From positions 1,488,001 to 1,552,000 of the forward strand of contig NZ_CP133111.1 of NCBI RefSeq assembly GCF_033001325.1: a DNA stretch of 64,000 nucleotides, read 5' to 3'. The position numbers and the translations under genes are program-made. Below are positions 57,763-64,000 of this stretch, in pieces. The notes under the pieces were generated by a model, which worked only from the letters and a program-made list of their open reading frames with translations, did no database searches and was not told the DNA's origin. The DNA is from Rhodopseudomonas sp. BAL398 (GTDB lineage Bacteria; Pseudomonadota; Alphaproteobacteria; Rhizobiales; Xanthobacteraceae). Every line of letters begins with the position of its first letter. Position 1 is the first letter of the stretch.

Positions 57763-58716
57763 ATGACCCCTGCATCAAAATCGACTTTTGTCCTCGCGCA
57801 CCGGCATTTGCTGGGAATTGAGGGACTTTCCGCTGCCGACATTACCGGCCTGCTCGACCTCGCCGAGGAATATGTCGAGCTCAACCGGCAGATCGACAAG
57901 AAGCGCACCTCGTTGCGCGGCCGCACCCAGGTCAATCTGTTCTTCGAGGCCTCGACGCGGACCCAATCCTCGTTCGAAATCGCCGGCAAACGGCTCGGCG
58001 CCGATGTGATGAACATGTCGGTGTCGTCGTCCTCGATGCGCAAGGGCGAGACGCTGATGGATACCGCGGTGACGCTGAACGCGATGCACCCCGACATTCT
58101 GGTGGTGCGCCACCATGCGTCGGGCGCGGTCGAGCTCTTGGCGCGAAAAGTCGACGGTTCGGTGATCAATGCCGGCGACGGCGCCCATGAACATCCCACG
58201 CAGGCGCTGCTCGACGCGCTGACGATCCGCCGCAACAAGGGCCGGCTCGAGGGCCTGGTGATTGCGATCTGCGGCGACGTCACACATTCGCGGGTGGCGC
58301 GCTCCAACATCATCCTGCTCAACACTATGGGCGCCCGCGTCCGCGTGGTGGCGCCCTCGACGCTGCTGCCGCCCGGCATCGAGCGGATGGGCGTCGACGT
58401 TCATCGCGACATGCGCGAGGGGCTCGACGGCGCCGACATCGTGATGATGCTGCGGCTGCAGCGCGAGCGGATGAACGGCTCGTTCGTGCCGTCGTCGGGC
58501 GAATATTTCCAGTATTTCGGGCTCGACCAGAAAAAGCTGGCCTATGCCAAGCCGGACGCGCTGGTGATGCATCCGGGGCCGATGAATCGCGGCGTCGAGA
58601 TCGATTCGATCGTGGCCGACGGCGCGCAGTCGCTGATCCGCGAACAGGTGGAAATGGGCGTGGCGGTGCGGATGGCAGTGCTCGAAGCGCTGGCCCGCAA
58701 CCTCCCCAACGCGTGA
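57763..58716 (+). CDS. pyrB: Aspartate carbamoyltransferase catalytic subunit
   Basis: Forms carbamoyl-aspartate in pyrimidine synthesis. The carbamoyl-phosphate motif STRT (64-67) and HPTQ (144-147) are present, and the length (317) is that of the catalytic chain. ATG 57763 ([12 protein letters not shown]) is chosen; no strong ribosome-binding site is seen. No pyrI regulatory gene is adjacent. It is followed with near-overlap by a pyrC homologue, as in Pseudomonas-type ATCases. Confidence 0.95.
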   Translation: MTPASKSTFVLAHRHLLGIEGLSAADITGLLDLAEEYVELNRQIDKKRTSLRGRTQVNLFFEASTRTQSSFEIAGKRLGADVMNMSVSSSSMRKGETLMDTAVTLNAMHPDILVVRHHASGAVELLARKVDGSVINAGDGAHEHPTQALLDALTIRRNKGRLEGLVIAICGDVTHSRVARSNIILLNTMGARVRVVAPSTLLPPGIERMGVDVHRDMREGLDGADIVMMLRLQRERMNGSFVPSSGEYFQYFGLDQKKLAYAKPDALVMHPGPMNRGVEIDSIVADGAQSLIREQVEMGVAVRMAVLEALARNLPNA

Positions 58717-58736
58717 TGCCTAAACCGGGATATTCG

Positions 58737-60038
58737 ATGCTGACCGACCGCCGTCCGATATTGCTCGCCAATGCCCGCCTGATCGATCCGGCGCGCGATT
58801 TCGACGGCGTCGGCGACGTGCTGATCGCCGACGGCGTGATCCGCGAGGCGCGCCGCGGCATCGGCGCCGCCGGCGTCCCCGAGGGCACCGACATCGTCAA
58901 TTGCGCCGGCATGATCGTGGCGCCAGGGCTGATCGACATGCGCGCTTTCGTCGGCGAGCCCGGCGCCAGCCATCGCGAGACCTTCGCCTCGGCCAGCCAG
59001 GCCGCCGCCGTCGGCGGCATCACCACCATCATCTGCCAGCCCGACACCTCGCCGGTGATCGACAATTCGGCGACGGTGGATTTCGTGATGCGCCGCGCCC
59101 GCGACACCGCGATCGTCAACATCCATCCGATGGCGGCGCTGACCAAGGGCATGAACGGCGTCGAGATGACCGAGATCGGCCTGCTCAAGGCCGCCGGCGC
59201 CGTCGCCTTCACCGATGGCGAGCATAGCGTGATGAACGCCCAGGTGATGCGCCGCGCCTTGACCTATGCGCGCGATTTCGACGCGCTGATCGTGCATCAC
59301 ACCGAGGATCCCGATCTGGTCGGCGAAGGGGTGATGAATGAGGGCGAATTCGCCAGCCGGCTCGGCCTGGTCGGCATCCCCAACGCCGCCGAGACGGTGG
59401 TGCTGGAACGCGACATCCGCCTGGTGATGCTGACCCGTGGCCGCTATCACGCCGCCTCCGTCACCTGCATCGAGTCGCTCGAGATCCTGCAGCGCGCCCG
59501 CGACCTCGGCCTGCCGGTGTCGGCCTCGGTGTCGATCAATCATCTGACGCTGAACGAAAACGACATCGGCCCCTACCGCACCTTCCTGAAACTGTCGCCG
59601 CCGCTGCGCAGCGAGGACGATCGCAAGGCGCTGGTCGCGGCCGTCGCCTCGGGGCTGATCGACGTCATCATGTCGGATCACAATCCGCAGGATGTCGAGA
59701 CCAAACGGCTGCCCTTCGCCGAAGCCACTCCCGGGGCGATCGGGCTGGAGACGATGCTGCCGGCCGGGCTGCGGCTGATCCACAATGGCGAGATGGATTT
59801 TCTGACGCTGATCCGCGCGATGTCGACCCGCCCGGCCGAACTGCTCGGCCTGCCCGGCGGCACGCTGCGCGCGGGCGCACCGGCCGATCTCATCGTGATC
59901 GACGCCGAAGTGCCGTGGGTGGTCGATCCGGACGAGTTGAAATCGAAATGCAAGAACACCCCGTTCGACGAGGCGCGGTTCTCCGGCCGGGTGGCGCGCA
60001 CCATCGTCGGCGGCCGCACCGTGTATGAACATGTCTGA
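58737..60038 (+). CDS. pyrC: Dihydroorotase-like protein, probably non-catalytic
   Basis: 433 residues of the class I amidohydrolase family. The zinc motif normally DxHxH reads DMRAF (67-71) and the YHxxH motif reads YHAAS, so several metal ligands are gone, while HHTED and the final Asp in MSDHNP remain. This resembles the pyrC'-type (pseudo-dihydroorotase) chain that stabilises PyrB in Pseudomonas. An active dihydroorotase must then be encoded elsewhere. The start is ATG 58737 (CGGGATAT upstream); ATG 58716 overlapping the pyrB end is an alternative. Confidence 0.85.
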   Translation: MLTDRRPILLANARLIDPARDFDGVGDVLIADGVIREARRGIGAAGVPEGTDIVNCAGMIVAPGLIDMRAFVGEPGASHRETFASASQAAAVGGITTIICQPDTSPVIDNSATVDFVMRRARDTAIVNIHPMAALTKGMNGVEMTEIGLLKAAGAVAFTDGEHSVMNAQVMRRALTYARDFDALIVHHTEDPDLVGEGVMNEGEFASRLGLVGIPNAAETVVLERDIRLVMLTRGRYHAASVTCIESLEILQRARDLGLPVSASVSINHLTLNENDIGPYRTFLKLSPPLRSEDDRKALVAAVASGLIDVIMSDHNPQDVETKRLPFAEATPGAIGLETMLPAGLRLIHNGEMDFLTLIRAMSTRPAELLGLPGGTLRAGAPADLIVIDAEVPWVVDPDELKSKCKNTPFDEARFSGRVARTIVGGRTVYEHV

Positions 60039-60092
60039 GCGCGACCAGACGCCACTGTTGCATCCGCTCGCGCGCCCTGATGAGATGGACCG

Positions 60093-60683
60093 ATGATCGG
60101 GATCTATATCGCAGCTGTGGTACTGGGCTATCTGCTCGGCTCGATTCCATTCGGCCTGATCCTGACCCGGCTCGCCGGCACCCAGGATCTGCGCAGCGTC
60201 GGCTCCGGCAATATCGGCGCCACCAACGTGCTGCGCACCGGCCGCAAGGGCCTGGCCGCCGCGACGCTGCTCGGCGACGCGCTGAAGGGCACCGTTGCGG
60301 TGGTCATCGCGTCGTCGTTCGGCGGCGCCGAAGCCGCAATGCTGGCGGCGCTCGGCGCCTTTCTCGGCCATCTGTTTCCGGTCTGGCTGAAATTCAAGGG
60401 CGGCAAGGGCGTCGCGGTCTATATCGGCGTGCTGATCGGGCTGTTCTGGCCGGCAGCCGTGGTGTTCTGCGTGCTGTGGCTCGCTACCGCCCTCACCTCG
60501 CGCTACTCGTCGCTGTCCGCGCTGGTCGCCGCCTTCATCACCCCGATTTTTCTGTGGTGGTTCGGCCACCCCGCTCTGGCCTCGCTATTCGCGGTATTGA
60601 CCCTGCTGCTGTTCTACATGCACCGCGACAACATCGCGCGGCTGCAGGCCGGCACCGAAGGCAAGATCGGCGAGAAGAAGTAG
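60093..60683 (+). CDS. plsY: Glycerol-3-phosphate acyltransferase PlsY
   Basis: Membrane enzyme that acylates glycerol-3-phosphate from acyl-phosphate, the first step of phospholipid synthesis. The 196-residue protein has five to seven membrane helices and the conserved loops [13 protein letters not shown] (36-48) and [11 protein letters not shown]. It is co-oriented with pyrC, 54 bp downstream. plsY next to pyrC is a common arrangement in these bacteria. Confidence 0.94.
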   Translation: MIGIYIAAVVLGYLLGSIPFGLILTRLAGTQDLRSVGSGNIGATNVLRTGRKGLAAATLLGDALKGTVAVVIASSFGGAEAAMLAALGAFLGHLFPVWLKFKGGKGVAVYIGVLIGLFWPAAVVFCVLWLATALTSRYSSLSALVAAFITPIFLWWFGHPALASLFAVLTLLLFYMHRDNIARLQAGTEGKIGEKK

Positions 60684-60756
60684 CGACGTGGCCGGTGACG
60701 GCCGGGGCGTCGCTTGGTTGCCGAAGTCGTGTCGGCTGCGTCGCCGCATTATCAGC

Positions 60757-60855
60757 CGTCATCCCCGCGAAAGCGGGGACCCAGTACGCCGCAGCCTTGG
60801 CGGTAATTTTCAACGCTCTGGAATACTGGGTCGGCCGCTTGCACGGGCGATGACG
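60757..60855. repeat. Dispersed palindromic intergenic repeat, type CGTCATCCCCGC
   Basis: 99 bp with imperfect inverted ends (CGTCATCCCCGC / GCGATGACG) and inner pair (GACCCAGTA / TACTGGGTC), the widespread GTCATCCCCGCGAAAGCGGGG type. It lies just before dprA and carries no gene. Confidence 0.8.
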
Positions 60856-60944
60856 GTGGTCGCGTGGCTCGGCTGCGTAGTATCGTGGCCGCCGATCTTG
60901 TCCACACGCAAAACTTGCGCGACACTGCGGCGCGGGGGCAGCGC

Positions 60945-62066
60945 GTGGACAATCGCGAGAGCAGCACAACACACCTCACCGAGGCGCAGCGGATCGATTG
61001 GCTGCGGCTGATCCGCTCCGACAATGTCGGGCCGCGCACCTTCCGCTCTCTGGTCAATCATTTCGGCTCGGCCCGCGCGGCGCTCGACGCTTTGCCCGAT
61101 CTGGCGCGGCGCGGCGGTGCCGCCCGGCCCGGGCGTATCGTGTCCGAGCACGAGGCGCAGCGCGAGCTCATCGCAAGTCACAAGCTCGGCGTGACGCTGG
61201 TGGCGCCCGGCGAGCCCGGCTATCCGCCGCGTTTGGCGCTGATCGACGACGCCCCGCCACTTCTCGGCGTTCGCGGCGCGACAGAGACACTGATGCGGCC
61301 GATGATCGCCATCGTCGGCTCGCGCAACGCCTCGGGCGCCGGGCTGAAATTCGCCGAGCGGCTGGCGCGCGACCTCGGCGATGCCGGCTTCGTCATCGTC
61401 TCCGGCCTGGCGCGCGGCATCGACCAGGCCGCGCATCGCGCCAGCCTCGGCGGCGGCACCGTCGCAGTCATGGCCGGCGGCCATGACAAAATCTATCCGC
61501 CCGAGCATGACGAATTGCTGGCGCAGATCCTGCGCCAGATGGGTGCTGCGATCTGCGAAATGCCGCTCGGCCATGTGGCGCGCGCCCGCGACTTCCCGCG
61601 CCGCAACAGGCTGATCTCCGGCGTGGCGCTCGGCGTCGCGGTGATCGAGGCGGCGCATCGCTCCGGCTCGCTGATCACCGCGCGGATCGCCGCCGAACAG
61701 GGCCGCGAAGTATTCGCGGTGCCGGGCTCACCGCTCGATCCGCGCGCCGCCGGCACCAACGAGCTGATCAAGCAGGGCGCGGCGCTGATCACCGAGGCCG
61801 CCGACATCATCAACGCGGTGGCGCCGATCCTGGAACGGCCGATCGAATTGCCGAGCCGCGAGCCCGACGAACTGCCGCCGATCGAGGAGCCGGCGCAGGG
61901 CGACCGCGCCCGCATCACCGCCCTGCTCGGGCCGAGCCCGATCGGCCTCGACGATCTGATCCGGCTGTCCGATGTGGCGCCTGCGGTGGTGCGCACCGTG
62001 CTGCTCGAACTCGAACTCGCCGGACGGCTGGAGCGCCACGGCAACGGGCTGGTGTCGTTGCTGTGA
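60945..62066 (+). CDS. dprA: DNA processing protein DprA
   Basis: Binds incoming single-stranded DNA and loads RecA during transformation. The Rossmann-like core has VGSRNAS (124-130) and SGLARGID (153-160), then [11 protein letters not shown], and a C-terminal winged-helix-like domain ([15 protein letters not shown]). The start GTG 60945 (after GGGGGCAGC) is chosen; 27 earlier codons include the palindromic repeat flank. Length is 373 residues. No other competence genes are in the window. Confidence 0.9.
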   Translation: MDNRESSTTHLTEAQRIDWLRLIRSDNVGPRTFRSLVNHFGSARAALDALPDLARRGGAARPGRIVSEHEAQRELIASHKLGVTLVAPGEPGYPPRLALIDDAPPLLGVRGATETLMRPMIAIVGSRNASGAGLKFAERLARDLGDAGFVIVSGLARGIDQAAHRASLGGGTVAVMAGGHDKIYPPEHDELLAQILRQMGAAICEMPLGHVARARDFPRRNRLISGVALGVAVIEAAHRSGSLITARIAAEQGREVFAVPGSPLDPRAAGTNELIKQGAALITEAADIINAVAPILERPIELPSREPDELPPIEEPAQGDRARITALLGPSPIGLDDLIRLSDVAPAVVRTVLLELELAGRLERHGNGLVSLL

Positions 62067-62069
62067 CAA

Positions 62070-62555
62070 TCAGCGCGCCGCGTTACGGCGATCGAAGGCC
62101 TGCCGCGCGCTTTCGATCTGCGGCTGATGCTGCCGCGCCCACCTGCCGAGCTGTTTGACCGGCACGCTCAGGCCGCGGCCGAGATCGGTGAGCTCGTAAT
62201 CGACCCGCGGCGGAATGGTCGGAAACACCGTGCGGGTGACCAGGCCGTCGCGTTCCAGCCCGCGCAGCGTCAGGGTCAGCATCCGCTGCGAAATACCGCC
62301 GACCATCCGCTTCAACTCATTGAAGCGGCGCGGCCCGTCGCCCAGCAGCATGATGACGTAGACGCTCCATTTGTCGCCGATCCGCGCGAAAACCGGAGCC
62401 ACGCCCTGGCATTCGCTGCTGATATGCGGGGGCAGCGGCACGGTTACAGTGCTGTGCCCGGGCACCTCACTGTGCGTGGGCACCTCGCTGTGCGCGGGCA
62501 GTTCGCTGTGCTCGGGTTTCAAAATAGTGCCTTCTTGTGCGGTTTGGACAGTCAC
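62070..62555 (-). CDS. HxlR/MarR-type regulator with a repeated N-terminus
   Basis: 161 residues. Residues about 40-140 form an HxlR winged helix (RIGDKWSVYVIMLLGDGPRRFNELKRMV, ISQRMLTLTLRGLERDGLV). The N-terminus has imperfect PxHSEVP repeats from an 18-bp DNA repeat. It is divergent from an azoreductase gene with 42 bp between start codons, the usual layout for HxlR control of such genes. The start codon is GTG 62555. A cysteine (SECQG) may be a redox sensor. Confidence 0.85.
   Translation of the reverse strand: MTVQTAQEGTILKPEHSELPAHSEVPTHSEVPGHSTVTVPLPPHISSECQGVAPVFARIGDKWSVYVIMLLGDGPRRFNELKRMVGGISQRMLTLTLRGLERDGLVTRTVFPTIPPRVDYELTDLGRGLSVPVKQLGRWARQHQPQIESARQAFDRRNAAR
62451..62520 (-). 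repeat. 18-bp tandem repeat in the hxlR coding region
   Basis: About 3.9 copies of an 18-bp unit (e.g. GCTGTGCCCGGGCACCTC and ACTGTGCGTGGGCACCTC), diverged to roughly 80% identity. The unit is in frame, encoding the HSEVP-type repeat; copy change would alter only the linker length. Confidence 0.8.
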
Positions 62556-62597
62556 TCATAGTGCGTCGGTTACAAACCTATACCAAGGACGATGCAA

Positions 62598-63212
62598 ATG
62601 AAACTGCTCCACATCGACTCCAGCGTGCTCGGCGCGCTTTCCGTCAGCCGTCAGGTCTCGGCCGCCATCGTCGAGCGCCTCAGCGGGGCCACGCCCGGGG
62701 TCGAAATCATCTATCGCGATCTCGCCGCCACACCGCTGGCGCACCTGTCGGGCGCACATCTCGCCGCAGCGCAGGGCGCTGCGGCCGACACTGCACTCCT
62801 GCCCGATCTTGCCGCTGGCCAAGCCGTGCTGGAGGAATTTCTGGCCGCCGACATCGTGGTGATCGGCGCACCGATGTATAATTTCTCGATCCCGACCCAA
62901 CTGAAGTCGTGGATCGATCGCATCGCGGTGGCCGGCAAGACATTCCGCTACGACGCCTCCGGCGTCCACCAGGGTCTCGTCGGCGGCAAGCGGGTCATCA
63001 TCGCCTTGTCGCGGGGTAATTTTTACGGTGCCGGCGCCCCCGCCGCGATCTACGAGCATGCCGAAAGCTATTTGCGCGGCGTGTTCGGCTTCATCGGGGT
63101 GACCGATATCGAACTGATCGTTGCCGAGGGCATCGGCAAGGGTCCGGAGCATCGCGAACAGTCGATCGCCGGCGCCTTGCAGGCCGCGACGCAACTGCGC
63201 GCCGTGGCGTAG
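62598..63212 (+). CDS. azoR: FMN-dependent NADH-azoreductase
   Basis: 204 residues. Flavodoxin-like quinone/azo reductase. FMN-binding region [15 protein letters not shown] and [10 protein letters not shown]-terminus [18 protein letters not shown]. It reduces quinones and azo dyes by two electrons and protects against thiol or quinone stress. ATG 62598 is chosen because AAGGA lies 8 bases before it; ATG 62592 is too close. It is divergent from its likely HxlR regulator. Confidence 0.93.
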   Translation: MKLLHIDSSVLGALSVSRQVSAAIVERLSGATPGVEIIYRDLAATPLAHLSGAHLAAAQGAAADTALLPDLAAGQAVLEEFLAADIVVIGAPMYNFSIPTQLKSWIDRIAVAGKTFRYDASGVHQGLVGGKRVIIALSRGNFYGAGAPAAIYEHAESYLRGVFGFIGVTDIELIVAEGIGKGPEHREQSIAGALQAATQLRAVA

Positions 63213-63246
63213 CGGCGCGACGGCCGCCCTCGCCGCAAAAAGCAAC

Positions 63247-63272
63247 GGCCCGAAGTGAAATCACTTCGAGCC
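63247..63272 (+). terminator. Inverted-repeat terminator after azoR
   Basis: GGCCCGAAGTGA / TCACTTCGAGCC form a stem with one mismatch around an AA loop, 34 bp past the azoR stop. No strong T run follows (ATCTTTAG). It may also end the convergent SDR gene. Confidence 0.55.
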
Positions 63273-63375
63273 ATCTTTAGAGGCGGACGTACATCCGGCC
63301 CGCCTCCTGCTGACGACCATCGTCAACTATCGCAGTTAACGATCCGTTAACGACAGGCTGATGACTTGCCGCGAT

Positions 63376-64000
63376 CTAGCCGCGATAGATCGGCGCACCG
63401 GCCGGCGACGCGGTGGCACCGCCGTCAACGAAGATCTCCTGGCCCTGGATATGCGCCGCCTCGTCCGAGGCCAGGAACAGCACGGTGGCGGCGACGTGGT
63501 CGGGTTCGCCGAGATGGCCGAGCGGCGTGCTCAGCGCGATCCGCTGTTCGAACGCCCGCTCCGCCTCCGGGGTCGCGATCGCCGCGCCCCAGATCGGGGT
63601 CCGGATCGCGCCCGGCGCAACCACGTTGACGCGGATGCCGCGCGGCGACAATTCCGACGCCATCACCCGCGCCATCGCCCGCACCCCGGCCTTGCTGGCT
63701 GCATAGGCGGCATAGCCCGGAATCCCCAGCACGCTGGTCACCGAGCCGTTGAGGATGATCGAGGCGTTGTCGTTGAGATGCGGCAGTGCCGCCTGCACGG
63801 TGAAGAACACCCCGGTCAGGTTGGTGCCGATCACGCTGGCGAAGGCGTCCGGCGTGGTCGCGCCGAGCGGCGAGCCGGCAGCGATGCCCGCATTGGCGAA
63901 CAGGATGTCGAGCTTGCCGAACCGCTCTACCGCCGCGGCGATCGCCGCCTCGGTAGCCTCCGTATCGGTGGCGTCGGCAACGAAGCCGATGGCGTTGCCG
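63376..64000 (-). CDS. Short-chain dehydrogenase/reductase, 5' end outside the window
   Basis: The reading frame is open to the window edge (about 208 residues seen). SDR motifs: NAGIAAGSP, Ser in NGSVTSV, YxxxK in YAASKAG, and NVVAPGAIRTPI. The N-terminal TGxxxGxG motif is not seen because it lies beyond 64000. The gene is convergent with azoR. The substrate is unknown. Its GIPGYAAYAASKAG stretch is typical of classical SDR dehydrogenases. Confidence 0.85.
   Translation of the reverse strand, partial: GNAIGFVADATDTEATEAAIAAAVERFGKLDILFANAGIAAGSPLGATTPDAFASVIGTNLTGVFFTVQAALPHLNDNASIILNGSVTSVLGIPGYAAYAASKAGVRAMARVMASELSPRGIRVNVVAPGAIRTPIWGAAIATPEAERAFEQRIALSTPLGHLGEPDHVAATVLFLASDEAAHIQGQEIFVDGGATASPAGAPIYRG

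Noticed and set aside
58542-60569. A 675-codon open frame on the minus strand
   Set aside because: Antisense to pyrB, pyrC and plsY, with no recognisable domain; a third-position GC shadow.

Overview
The window looks like core chromosome of a high-GC alphaproteobacterium of the Rhodopseudomonas/Bradyrhizobium group (Nitrobacteraceae). The evidence is the protein families, the gene order (fabD-fabG-acpP-fabF-mltG-yicC-gmk; rpsF-rpsR-DUF2232-rplI ... dnaB-alr ... radA-cvpA-purF; gatCAB instead of direct Gln/Asn charging) and several short palindromic intergenic repeats typical of these genomes. Genus and species are inferred, because no rRNA or other marker is present. No tRNA, rRNA, CRISPR array, prophage or complete insertion sequence was seen.

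Layout. 0-7.5 kb: a partial membrane protein gene, then on the minus strand fatty-acid synthesis (fabD, fabG, acpP, fabF), a peptidoglycan-trimming lytic transglycosylase (mltG), and the translationally coupled pair yicC/gmk. 7.7-25 kb, mainly plus strand: a diguanylate cyclase; the ribosomal operon rpsF-rpsR-DUF2232-rplI with its promoter, long leader and terminators; a CxxCH protein with a low-complexity tail; a cyclopropane fatty acid synthase; a 47-residue Flp-like peptide; dnaB, alr, a GAF histidine kinase, a TauE-type permease, hisC, a DUF4160/DUF2442 pair and radA. 25-35.6 kb: cvpA, purF, an SDR enzyme, an orphan ABC binding protein, an MFS exporter, der with two envelope proteins, panB and nnrU. 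35.6-37.7 kb is gene-poor and holds a Sel1-like protein and a tiny histone-H1-like peptide gene. 37.7-46.7 kb: gatB, gatA and gatC, dispersed and interrupted by a PIN-toxin module and a BrnTA module, with a patatin lipoprotein, a histidine kinase and a nitronate monooxygenase. 47-57.6 kb: a cyclase-family protein, ruvX, an AEC transporter, a YchJ protein, a host-attachment-type protein, an AidB-like acyl-CoA dehydrogenase, a P1B-5 metal ATPase with a hemerythrin tail, and an indolepyruvate decarboxylase. 57.7-64 kb: pyrB and a zinc-ligand-less pyrC homologue, plsY, dprA, a divergent hxlR/azoR pair and a truncated SDR gene.

Themes. Most of the window is housekeeping (lipid, cell wall, nucleotide, translation and replication genes). 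Accessory material sits in the gaps: three toxin-antitoxin-like pairs, two relict 3' gene fragments arranged as gene X - gene Y - 3' end of X, five intergenic palindromic repeat elements and one double palindrome. The most unusual protein architectures are the P1B-5 ATPase-hemerythrin fusion, the antitoxin that joins a DUF7662-like domain to a VapB-like tail, and the HxlR regulator with a tandem-repeat N-terminus. I found no clearly new multi-gene system; the candidates worth testing are listed as findings.
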